From an uncultured Meiothermus sp. (GTDB lineage: Bacteria > Deinococcota > Deinococci > Deinococcales > Thermaceae), in assembly GCA_937950405.1 (NCBI GenBank), contig CALFDH010000045.1, forward strand, positions 1-40,561: a DNA stretch of 40,561 nt, read 5' to 3'. This document shows positions 33,001-40,050 of this stretch, in pieces; position 1 is the first letter of the stretch, and each line of letters starts with the position of its first letter. The position numbers were made by a program, and so were the translations under genes. The notes below the pieces were generated by a model that did not search any database, was not told where the DNA came from, and saw only the letters and a list, made by a program, of their open reading frames with translations.

Positions 33001-33497
33001 AGCCCGGTTCGCCACAACTGCACCTCAGCAAGGGTCTTTTGCACCTGCTGGAGGGCAACCCGGCCCAGGCCCAGTCGGTGCTCGAGCCCTTGTTGAACCA
33101 GTCTCTGAACCCACCCGAAGCCCAAGCCACCCTCTGCTGTTATCTGGGTTTGGTGGCCAATACCCTGGGCCAGCCCGAAAAAGCCCTGGCCCTGGCCCAG
33201 ACCCGCTACCCCAGCGGGGCCCTGCAAGCCCTGAACCTGGCGGTGCGCCTCGAGGCCAGCCGCCAACTCGGCCAACCGCTGGAGCCTTTGCTCCTGGAGG
33301 CCCAGGCGCTTTTGGCTTCCGGCAAAGCCCCCCCGCTGGAGGGGCTCGAACTGCGCCGTGTTTTGTTAGAAAGCCTTCCAAACAACCCATTGAGCCGGGA
33401 GACCCGGCAGAGCGTACAGGCCCTGGCCGCAACGCTCGAGGGCTACCTCGAGCTGCGGCAGCTCTTCTTGCAAAGGCAGCAAGACTGCCTCCGATAA
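30033..33497 (+). CDS. Large SARP/BTAD-type transcriptional regulator with AAA ATPase and TPRs
   Basis: An 1154-residue AfsR/LAL-like regulator. An OmpR-type winged helix (about 11-95: 'LHLLGSPRVWLGGQGITLPT', 'LVAYLALEG', 'ARRNLRRELFRLRE') is followed by a bacterial transcriptional activator domain (about 100-250: 'RFRALVEQAHYEEALNLYRG', 'QREVIRLYYLLGEREAALE', 'LRQELGLEPLPET'). Next comes an AAA ATPase with Walker A 'GLAGVGKT' (287-294) and Walker B-like 'LVFDD' (about 390), then many TPR-like helices (about 680-1140). The start has only a weak ribosome binding site. It lies immediately upstream of the cysteine-peptidase operon, whose promoter region carries SARP-like heptamers, so that operon is its likely target (inference). 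Confidence 0.88.
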   Translation: MPETLPQRSELVLHLLGSPRVWLGGQGITLPTKKLLGLVAYLALEGPTPRSKLAGLFWSENDEESARRNLRRELFRLRETPLKDCVEVGSSEVGLVGPAQTDVARFRALVEQAHYEEALNLYRGALLEALELPGADGFGEWLEQEREELGRLWQRTLLYQAENLETRGDWRGALEIHLQLLAQDNLQERHQREVIRLYYLLGEREAALERFEQFRGTLRQELGLEPLPETLHLAEQIRSARTVETRPLAVQPAGAVLPLTAPLVGREQVWQQMESAWADGQWVLLGGLAGVGKTRLLREFMLHQGRPLLHQGRPTDASLPFATLSRAIREQWQTQPNPGLAPWVRLELARLVPELEDTPPSPLRAQDERLRLYEAYVVFLESALQGTGGLVFDDLQYFDLQSLELLMFALERLRERGQAYRFLGAYRKGELGPEAERLLRQLHALGPGLELELKPLSAPQMLELVRRMSGSPEGQIFTQRLYRATAGNPFFVLEILKTLFESGLLRINQEGGWETPFDLETSDYRELPIPKSVREAVLRRVENLGEGARRLLEAACLAADGFSLATLGGATALSEWEAVEALEQTLEAAILESSPHGYRFAHDLFAESLREALSPERKRLLHRKLAASLERLDGPAAQIAEHLEQAQEPQEAIRWRIRAAQAAERVYAHPEALAQYQRALELGLSLPEAFGVHLALANLYQNQLDYTQAQQELERLNGMARSSSEQAELDVAWARLLFHQGRYEQARSKAQAALEGAPNGPSRVLALRLSGSSLFRLGDSVGAIMHLEQGLEEARQYAPELIPTLSIDLAYPLLQQGQTEQARQQVEQALRLTQPWQRDHALALNARARLELATNQTEQAGQTLGQALEVAYRLQDETLAFAFLTNLLRVQLEAGALPEARARLLEAETRFKNAHPRTQSTLKRRLAEVEYLCGNLGAALQALQAALEMADALGERDQQVSLRALQATWLGYLGALAEAWQVCGGLAELQPGSPQLHLSKGLLHLLEGNPAQAQSVLEPLLNQSLNPPEAQATLCCYLGLVANTLGQPEKALALAQTRYPSGALQALNLAVRLEASRQLGQPLEPLLLEAQALLASGKAPPLEGLELRRVLLESLPNNPLSRETRQSVQALAATLEGYLELRQLFLQRQQDCLR

Positions 33498-33559
33498 AAG
33501 ATTCAGTCGCTGCATAGCCAGGCAGAGTGAACCGGCCCACAAGCCAATCCTCACAAACT

Positions 33560-33617
33560 TTGCAACACCAGTACGGATTGCCTTGCAACGCCTTTGCAAC
33601 GCTCGCTTTCCTAACCT
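33560..33617 (+). promoter_or_regulatory. Three TTGCAAC heptamers and promoter of the peptidase operon
   Basis: Identical heptamers TTGCAAC start at 33560, 33583 and 33594. The second and third are separated by 4 bases (11-base period); the first is 23 bases upstream of the second, about two helical turns. TAACCT at 33612-33617 is a possible -10 with the -35 region covered by heptamers 2-3. SARP regulators such as AfsR and ActII-ORF4 bind heptamer direct repeats of 11-base period overlapping a poor -35. A small ACGGTG/CACCGT hairpin (33624-33645) lies in the leader. Confidence 0.6.
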
Positions 33618-33660
33618 TGGTTCACGGTGCAATCCAAAACACCGTAGCTAGGGGGAACCC

Positions 33661-36192
33661 ATGACTTTTGCCAGAAGATCGTCACTGTTTATTTTGACGG
33701 GCCTGTTGCTGGCCTGTTCGGGGGGTGGGGGCGAAAAAGTGTTCACCCCGGATAACGCCCATGGCAGCCCCCCTCCGGCTGGAGCCCAAATGGTCAGTCC
33801 GGAGGAGTTCCGGCAACTGAGCCAGGATCCCGATTTCCGCTGGGAGTCCCAGGTGGCCCGCGAGGCCCGCAAGAAGAAGGCCGAGGAGCAGTTCCAGGCA
33901 GATCTGGTCAGCATCCAGAACCTGGTGCAGCAACGCCCCAGTCTGGGTGTTTTTCTCAAAGAACCCGACCTGAGCGACCCTAGCATCAAGAAGCTATCAG
34001 GGGACAACTACCTGATCACCTTTACCAACAACGCCGGCCAGAGCGAAAGTGTGATCACCATGGGGCCGCGCGCCAAGCTACGCGACCTGCTGGCTGCTCA
34101 TGAGCGCTTTATGCGGGTAGACAATCAGCTGGGGCTGTACACGGAGGCTTACGATAGCCTGCCCGATGACCTCAGGACTGGGCTGCCCACCCCGGCCTCA
34201 CTCTCAGGCAAAAGCTTTGCGGAGATTCGTACCGCTCTGGCCCAGCTCGAGCAGAAGCTCGAGGGACAGGTCGAAGCGCTGGAAGAACGGGCACTACGGG
34301 TCACCCAGCAACGCCTGGGGTTGAGTGCTCAGGCCGACCCCTACCAGCCCCCCAGCTTCCCCGCCAGCCCGGCCAACGAGGAGCGCTCCGGCCTTGGCAG
34401 TGACCGCATCGGTGGGCAGTGCGACTACCGGGCCGGTGGCCTGTACAAGAACCTGCACTGGCCACTCAAGTACTTCACTACCAGCACCAAGAACCAGGGC
34501 CGCCGCGGCTCTTGCACCGGCTTTGCCCTAACCTCAGCAGTCGAAACCCTCGTCGCTGTTCGCGACGGGAGGTGGGTCAACCTCTCAGAGCAGTTCCTTT
34601 ACAACAGGATCAAGACCGTCTGGGATGCCGACGACTACGATGAAGGCGCACCCACCGCCGACGTAGCCGAGAAGTTTAGCGAGAGTGGCTACCGCCTGCC
34701 GTTTGAAGACCAGTGGAACTATAATCCCTCGCTAAAGCGGAAAGGCAATGATGCCGCCGATGAAGAAGCGGATTACATCGGATCCTGCCTGGACTACAAC
34801 GAGCGCTGCTCCAATACCACCCACCAGAGCCAGTTCCTGTGTACCCAGGTTGGCGGAAACTACTACTGCGGCAGCAGACCCCCCAGCAACAACGAGGGCT
34901 ATAAGATCAGCAGCTCGTATCTGCTATGGGAGAACGGCGACGACCTTCCCCTCAACACCATCCGCAACCTCCTGGCGGCTGGACGGCCCATGGTGGTGGC
35001 CCTGGAGGTCACTAGAGCATGGCATGATCTAAATACAAACGGCTTCCTTTGGGATCATCGCGACACCGTGCTGGGTGGCCATGCCATCCATCTGGTGGGC
35101 TATCTCTCGAACAGCAAAATCCAGGAAAAGCTTTTCAATGCACCCAGTGGGCAGGGAGGCGGATACTTTATCCTGAAGAATTCCTGGGGCACATGCTATG
35201 GCGATGGTGGTTTAATTTACATCCCGGTGAAATGGGCCAAGAACTTCTTCAAGAACATTACTGTCTTCCGCGCCTCCAGTTCCAACATCTTCAAGAACCG
35301 CCCACCCAGCATCAGCATCACCACACCAGCCGACGGGGCTAGCTTTCCCTACAAGCAATCCATCACCTACAGCGCTTCTGTCACCGACCCCGATGGGGAA
35401 ACACCCACCGTCACCTGGACTTCCAGCAAGGACGGTGTACTAGGCAGCGGTAGCAACCTGACCACCGAATTTAGCTCCCCCGGGCTCCGCACCATTACTG
35501 TCACAGCCCGCGATGCGCTGGGCTTTACGGCTTCGGCCTCCATCACAGTGCGCGGAACCAACCTGCCCCCCACCGCCGAAATCATAAGCCCCAATACCAC
35601 CACGGCCCTGGTCGGACAAACCCTGGTGTTCCGGGGCCGGGGCCTGGACGGCGACGGAGCCTTCCCGGTAGAACTGCCCTGTAGCAGCCTCACCTGGAGC
35701 AGCAGCAACAGCGCCGATACCCTGGGCAGCGGCTGTGAATTCATAGCCAGCTTTGCCATCGCTGGCACCCGTACCATCACCTTGCGGGCCACCGACCCCT
35801 ACGGAGCCCCGGGAAGTGCAACCCGTACCATCACTGTGAACAATCCACCCCCCAGCGGCCCGCCGGTGGTGACTATCCTTAACCCCAAGGATAACGATTC
35901 CTTCCTGGCCAACAGCAACATCCCGCTTACCTTCAGCCTGACCGACCCCGGCGGCGGGCCCGGCAGCCAGTACACGGTGGTCTGGCGGCTCATCTACGGC
36001 AGCCAGAGCTGGACTATTGTGCCCAAAACCTGCAGGACTGCTTCCGGCATTCCTTTCCCCTGCTTCACCCCCGCCGACTACGGCATCAACAACTACGGGG
36101 TCAAGCTCATGCAGCTCCGGCTTTCCGTCACCGACCCCGAGAACCTGACCGGCACCGACCAGGTCAACATCAGCATTGGGCTAGTGCCGTAG
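33661..36192 (+). CDS. Secreted papain-like (C1A) cysteine peptidase lipoprotein with Ig/PKD-like repeats
   Basis: An 843-residue lipoprotein with lipobox 'LLLAC' (Cys19). An N-terminal helical, charged region (about 40-240) could be a propeptide. The peptidase domain has Gln279 and Cys285 in 'NQGRRGSCTGFA', His474 in 'LGGHAIHLVGY' and Asn507 in 'FILKNSWGTCYGDGG', the complete papain tetrad. About 60 residues between catalytic Cys and His contain four extra Cys ('GSCLDYNERCS', 'FLCTQVGGNYYCG'), perhaps disulphides. Three Ig/PKD-like modules follow (about 545-640, 640-735, 740-843: 'PPSISITTPADGASF', 'LPPTAEIISP', 'PPVVTILNPKDNDSF'). It starts the operon with DUF3592 and a 66-residue protein. 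AGGGGG precedes the ATG. Confidence 0.9.
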   Translation: MTFARRSSLFILTGLLLACSGGGGEKVFTPDNAHGSPPPAGAQMVSPEEFRQLSQDPDFRWESQVAREARKKKAEEQFQADLVSIQNLVQQRPSLGVFLKEPDLSDPSIKKLSGDNYLITFTNNAGQSESVITMGPRAKLRDLLAAHERFMRVDNQLGLYTEAYDSLPDDLRTGLPTPASLSGKSFAEIRTALAQLEQKLEGQVEALEERALRVTQQRLGLSAQADPYQPPSFPASPANEERSGLGSDRIGGQCDYRAGGLYKNLHWPLKYFTTSTKNQGRRGSCTGFALTSAVETLVAVRDGRWVNLSEQFLYNRIKTVWDADDYDEGAPTADVAEKFSESGYRLPFEDQWNYNPSLKRKGNDAADEEADYIGSCLDYNERCSNTTHQSQFLCTQVGGNYYCGSRPPSNNEGYKISSSYLLWENGDDLPLNTIRNLLAAGRPMVVALEVTRAWHDLNTNGFLWDHRDTVLGGHAIHLVGYLSNSKIQEKLFNAPSGQGGGYFILKNSWGTCYGDGGLIYIPVKWAKNFFKNITVFRASSSNIFKNRPPSISITTPADGASFPYKQSITYSASVTDPDGETPTVTWTSSKDGVLGSGSNLTTEFSSPGLRTITVTARDALGFTASASITVRGTNLPPTAEIISPNTTTALVGQTLVFRGRGLDGDGAFPVELPCSSLTWSSSNSADTLGSGCEFIASFAIAGTRTITLRATDPYGAPGSATRTITVNNPPPSGPPVVTILNPKDNDSFLANSNIPLTFSLTDPGGGPGSQYTVVWRLIYGSQSWTIVPKTCRTASGIPFPCFTPADYGINNYGVKLMQLRLSVTDPENLTGTDQVNISIGLVP

Positions 36193-36204
36193 AGAGGAAG
36201 CGAG

Positions 36205-37005
36205 ATGCGCACCATGGGGCGGGCTTTTGGCGGTTTGGGCGGGTTCATGCTGCTGCTGGGGGTGGGGCTGGTGGTGGGAGCCTTCTTCCAGGGGGGGGCG
36301 GCCTCGCTGGCCCTCAACATAGCCGGCATCACCCTGGGCCTCACCGGCGTGATTTTTGCCTGGGTTGGGCAGTTTTTGGGTCGGATGGACACCGCTGACC
36401 TCCTCCAGCGCGGTCGGCCTGCTGCAGCCAGGATATTGGCGGTACGGGACACCGGCATCACCCTCAACCACATCTACGCAGCCCTCGAGCTCACCCTGGA
36501 AATCCATCCCCCCGGGCGCCCGGCCTACACTGTCCAGACCCGCACCCTGCTGGAGCGCACCCAGTGGGGCAGCCTTCAGCCCGGTATGGTAGTACAGGTG
36601 CGCGTAGACCCTCAAAACCCCCAGCGCGTAGCAATAGAAAGCATTACCGCCGGACAGGCTTCGCAATACTACATTGCCGGAGTTCAGCGGGCCGAGGACA
36701 TCGTGGCGGCGGGCCTGCGGGCCGAAGCCGAGGTGCTGGCCGTCCAGGCCACCGGTGCCAGTGCCGCCCAGCTCAGTCCGGGTCTGGCCCTCCGCTCCGA
36801 GGAGGCCGACGACCCGGTAATGGTGGTACGGCTGCGGGTTTACCCCACCGAGGGCGCGCCTTTCGAGGCCGAGTCGGCCCTGCGCATTCCCGATGGCAAG
36901 GGTCATGCGCTGGTGGTGGGGCAGCGGGTTCCGGTGGCCTACCTACCGCACAACCCAGCCCGTACCACCACCCTCCACTGGGCCAAGGTTCCCACCCGAA
37001 GCTGA
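36205..37005 (+). CDS. DUF3592-like membrane protein
   Basis: A 266-residue protein with two N-terminal membrane helices (about 9-28 and 36-57) and two copies of a soluble beta module: 'RPAAARILAVRDTGITLNH' ... 'GMVVQVRVDPQNPQRVAIE' and 'LRAEAEVLAVQATGASAAQ' ... 'GQRVPVAYLPHNPARTT'. This duplicated pattern (modify, then 'G..V.V.Y.P.NP') is that of DUF3592 proteins; function unknown. It starts 12 bases after the peptidase stop, with AGAGAGGAAG as ribosome binding site, so it is co-transcribed. Confidence 0.75.
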   Translation: MRTMGRAFGGLGGFMLLLGVGLVVGAFFQGGAASLALNIAGITLGLTGVIFAWVGQFLGRMDTADLLQRGRPAAARILAVRDTGITLNHIYAALELTLEIHPPGRPAYTVQTRTLLERTQWGSLQPGMVVQVRVDPQNPQRVAIESITAGQASQYYIAGVQRAEDIVAAGLRAEAEVLAVQATGASAAQLSPGLALRSEEADDPVMVVRLRVYPTEGAPFEAESALRIPDGKGHALVVGQRVPVAYLPHNPARTTTLHWAKVPTRS

Positions 37006-37017
37006 AGAAGGACGCGC

Positions 37018-37218
37018 ATGAAACCCACCCGACCCACCGCTCCCCATCTGCTACGGGAATACCGGCTTTGGGTCTACCCCGAGACCCAGAGCCGGCCCTG
37101 GCACGCCACCCTGGAAAAAACCGACCACTCCGAGCACCTCGAGTTCGACTCCCCCCTAGAGCTGGCCCGGCACCTGGCCAACCTCACCAACCCCGTCCCC
37201 AGGGGGCGTTTACGGTAG
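37018..37218 (+). CDS. Small hypothetical protein in the peptidase operon
   Basis: A 66-residue soluble, charged protein with AAGGA 6 bases before the ATG and a 12-base gap after the DUF3592 gene, which supports real translation. I do not recognise a family. The C-terminal half 'LEFDSPLELARHLANLT' looks like a short helix-forming domain. Confidence 0.65.
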   Translation: MKPTRPTAPHLLREYRLWVYPETQSRPWHATLEKTDHSEHLEFDSPLELARHLANLTNPVPRGRLR

Positions 37219-37251
37219 TTGGGTCAGGGGTTTATCGCGCCCTTCACAGAC

Positions 37252-37275
37252 GTGGCCGCCTGAATGAGCGGCCAC
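37252..37275. terminator. Possible bidirectional terminator between the peptidase operon and queG
   Basis: GTGGCCGC (37252-37259) and GCGGCCAC (37268-37275) form a perfect 8-bp stem with an 8-base loop between convergent transcription units. No U-run follows on the plus strand. Confidence 0.5.
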
Positions 37276-37340
37276 AGTTCTGCTCAGGGGCAAAGCTGGC
37301 TCATGTCTTTTTGAATCCGGCAGCAGCCCTCCTGCCTCAG

Positions 37341-38447
37341 TTACTGGACAGCTTGTCCCTCGAGCAACGCCCGCACTACCCCCATCACCAAAGGCTCTGG
37401 GTCTTGCAATAGCGGAATAACCGAGTCCCAATCGCCCAGGCGGGCCAGCGCCTCGGCGGCGGTAGCCCGCACCAGTGGGTTGACATCGCGGGCCCCCTGG
37501 CGCACCAGGGGCAGATAGTCGGGGTTGCCCAGATTGGCCAGCACCACCAGGGCATTGCGGGCCATGCGGGTGCGGCCAGGGCGCAGGAAAACCGTTCCGG
37601 CATATTTTCGCTGGAAGGCTTTGGAGGAGAGGTCAAAAAAGTCCTCCAGGTTGGGGTAGGCCAGCTCGGGCTCGGGCACAAAACCCTGCCAGAAGGCCCG
37701 GGCCTTGCGGTTCCAGGGGCACACCTCCTGGCAGATGTCGCAGCCAAAGAGCCAGTCTCCCAGGCCCGCCCACCCCTCGGCGGGAATCAGGCCCCGGTGT
37801 TCAATGGTCCAGTAGCTGATACAGCGCCTCGAGTCCAGCGTTCCATCGCCCAACAGCGCCCCGGTAGGACAGCCCGCTACACAGCGCCGACAGGTGCCGC
37901 AGCGGTTGGGGTAATGCGCCTCTTCTACTGCAGCAGGAAGGGAGGTGAGCAGCACGGCCAGGGTAAGGTAAGTGCCTTCGCCCATCCGCATCAGCATGGC
38001 GTTGCGCCCAATCCAGCCCAGGCCCCCCCAGGCCGCATACGAACGCTCGGAGAGGGGACCGGTGTCCACATAGCCCTTGGCTTGCAGGCCCAGGCTCTGG
38101 GCGAGGCGCTCGAGGTCTTGCAAGCAGGGCTGAATCAGGAGGTGGTAGTCCCGCACCCAGGCGTAGCGGGCCACCCGGCCCAGCCGAATGCCGCCGGGGG
38201 GCCGCTCGGGGGGCAGGTAGGCATGAGGGGCTGCTAACACCAGGACACTCTTTGCCCAGCTAAATCGGCTCCTGGGGTTGAGTCGGGTATCCAGATTTTG
38301 GGTCAGATAGGCCATTTCGGCCTGCCGGCCCTGGGCAAGCCAGTCCCGGTAATGCTCTCGGGTATCTTGCGGCAACTCCACTTCGGCCCAGGCCGTCAGA
38401 AAGCCCTGCTCCTGCGCGGCCTGGGTCAGGATTTCCGCCGCATTCAC
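37341..38447 (-). CDS. queG: Epoxyqueuosine reductase QueG
   Basis: This cobalamin- and Fe-S-dependent cytosolic enzyme catalyses the last step of queuosine formation in tRNA. About 368 residues from GTG 38447. It shows 'DTGPLSERSYAAWGGLGWIG', the two [4Fe-4S] motifs 'CGTCRRCVAGCPTGAL' and 'CDICQEVCPWN', 'CISYWTIEHRG' in between, and C-terminal HEAT-like repeats ('MARNALVVLANLGNPDYLPL', 'ATAAEALARLGDWDSV'). GTG 38447 is chosen because similarity begins there; an in-frame TTG at 38483 lacks a ribosome binding site. Convergent with the peptidase operon. Confidence 0.93.
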   Translation of the reverse strand: MNAAEILTQAAQEQGFLTAWAEVELPQDTREHYRDWLAQGRQAEMAYLTQNLDTRLNPRSRFSWAKSVLVLAAPHAYLPPERPPGGIRLGRVARYAWVRDYHLLIQPCLQDLERLAQSLGLQAKGYVDTGPLSERSYAAWGGLGWIGRNAMLMRMGEGTYLTLAVLLTSLPAAVEEAHYPNRCGTCRRCVAGCPTGALLGDGTLDSRRCISYWTIEHRGLIPAEGWAGLGDWLFGCDICQEVCPWNRKARAFWQGFVPEPELAYPNLEDFFDLSSKAFQRKYAGTVFLRPGRTRMARNALVVLANLGNPDYLPLVRQGARDVNPLVRATAAEALARLGDWDSVIPLLQDPEPLVMGVVRALLEGQAVQ

Positions 38448-38553
38448 ACCCCCGATTGTGCGGGGTTCAGGGGGTAAATACAAGCTCTATCAGGTATCGT
38501 GGGCCGCGCTCAAGCAGCCATAGACCATCGGCTATTGGCAGGGTGTCAAGCGC

Positions 38554-39963
38554 TTACCTCACCGGTAAGAACACCGAAACGGTAGTGCCCTGTCCGGGCT
38601 GGCTGGCAATCTGGATGGAGCCCTGGTGTCGCTCCACAATCCAGCGGGCGATGGACAAACCCAGCCCGCTCCCACCCGGATCGCGCCTGCGGGCCTTGTC
38701 GGCGCGGTAGAAGCGGTCGAAGACATAGGGCAAATCCTCGGGGGCAATTCCGATGCCGGTATCCCGAACCACCAGACAACCGTGGTCGGCTTCAGCTTTG
38801 AGCTCTACTTGCACCAGGCCACTGGCAGGCGTGTATTTGAGAGCATTATCCAGCAGAATCACCACCAGTTGTTTGAGGTAGTCCCGGTCGCCCAGCACCT
38901 CCAGGGGCTCCAGACGCGCCTCCAAACGCTGCCCTTCGGTCAGGTGAGTCGCGTCGCGGATGGCCTCCTGCACCACTTCGTCGAGCCGGAATGGGGTCTG
39001 GCGCAGAGGCATACCGGCGTCTCCTTTGGCCAGCACCAGCAGGTCGGCCACCAGCCGAGAAAGCCGCAAGGCTTCGCGCTCGGCCTCGCTAAGGGCTACC
39101 TGCCGGTCGGCTTCGGGCATATTGGGGTAGCGCCTGAGCAGCTCGAGGTTGCCCTGAATCGCTGCCAGGGGGGCCCGCAGTTCGTGCGAGGCGTCGGCCA
39201 CAAAGCGCTTCTGCACCTCCGAAGCCCTAGCCAGGTTTTCCAGCATCTCATTGAACGTTACTGACAACCGCCCCAGCTCGTCGCGGGCGGTAATGGGCTG
39301 TACCCGCATGGAGAGGTCGGTGGAATGGGCAATCTGCTGCACCGTCTCGACCAGGCGGGCAATGGGTTGCAGGGCCCCCCCGGCCAGAATCAACCCCAGG
39401 CCAAACACCGCCATCGTTGAAACGAGGCCCACCGCCAGTAACAACAGGGCCACCCACCGCACCGAGGCATCCAACTGACCCAGCGGCGTGAGGGCCTCGA
39501 GGTAGCCCAGGGTCTCCTGCTCCTTGACCAGGGGGGTCACGTACACCCGCCAGCGCTGTCCATCCTGGCCTTGCTGGAGCAAAAAAGCGCCTTCGCTGCG
39601 CATCCAGGGCAGACGTAGCAGCCGAGCCACCGGATCGGCATAGACCGAGACATCTTGCTCGAGCACCTTCTGGGGCTGGATGGACTCGAGGGGGGGCTCC
39701 AGGCGTGAGCCCCGTTTGAACTGCCCGGCGTTGTCGTAAAGGCGAAAAGCCACCTGAATTTCGGAGATGTCGGCCTCGAGCACATACGAGGTACCCGCCT
39801 CGCGCCAGCCTACGGCCACGTGGTTAGCCGAAAGCACCAGCACCTGGTCAAGGGTCTGGTACTGCCCACGGGTATAGGCCGAAAAACCCAGCAGCGACAC
39901 CAGCACAATCAGCACCGTGCACAGGGTGCCGTACCACAGCGCCAGACGCAGCCGAATGGGCAT
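38554..39963 (-). CDS. Membrane sensor histidine kinase
   Basis: From ATG 39963, 469 residues. TM1 (about 6-30) is followed by an extracytoplasmic sensor region (~135 residues), TM2 (about 170-194), a HAMP domain ('GALQPIARLVETVQQIA' to 'DELGRLSVTFNEML'), HisKA with the phospho-acceptor in 'FVADASHELRAPLAAIQ' (H260), and HATPase_c with the N box 'ILLDNALKYTPASG', G1 'VVRDTGIGIAPEDLPYVFD' and G2 'GGSGLGLSIARWIVERH'. No response-regulator gene is adjacent. ATG 39963 is preferred over 40011, because conserved sequence starts there and a TATAGT box lies just upstream. Confidence 0.92.
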   Translation of the reverse strand: MPIRLRLALWYGTLCTVLIVLVSLLGFSAYTRGQYQTLDQVLVLSANHVAVGWREAGTSYVLEADISEIQVAFRLYDNAGQFKRGSRLEPPLESIQPQKVLEQDVSVYADPVARLLRLPWMRSEGAFLLQQGQDGQRWRVYVTPLVKEQETLGYLEALTPLGQLDASVRWVALLLLAVGLVSTMAVFGLGLILAGGALQPIARLVETVQQIAHSTDLSMRVQPITARDELGRLSVTFNEMLENLARASEVQKRFVADASHELRAPLAAIQGNLELLRRYPNMPEADRQVALSEAEREALRLSRLVADLLVLAKGDAGMPLRQTPFRLDEVVQEAIRDATHLTEGQRLEARLEPLEVLGDRDYLKQLVVILLDNALKYTPASGLVQVELKAEADHGCLVVRDTGIGIAPEDLPYVFDRFYRADKARRRDPGGSGLGLSIARWIVERHQGSIQIASQPGQGTTVSVFLPVR

Positions 39964-39972
39964 TCTGGCCCT

Positions 39973-39978
39973 ACTATA
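39973..39978 (-). promoter_or_regulatory. Leaderless-type -10 box of the histidine kinase gene
   Basis: TATAGT on the minus strand ends nine bases before ATG 39963, with only a poor Shine-Dalgarno between; the transcript would start at or next to the ATG. No good -35 is seen. Confidence 0.4.
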
Positions 39979-40050
39979 GCGCTCTTTTCTGAGCCCTGGA
40001 GGGTGTACCATGCGCCAGAAGCCAGGCTTTCCCCTTTGGCTATCCAGGCT

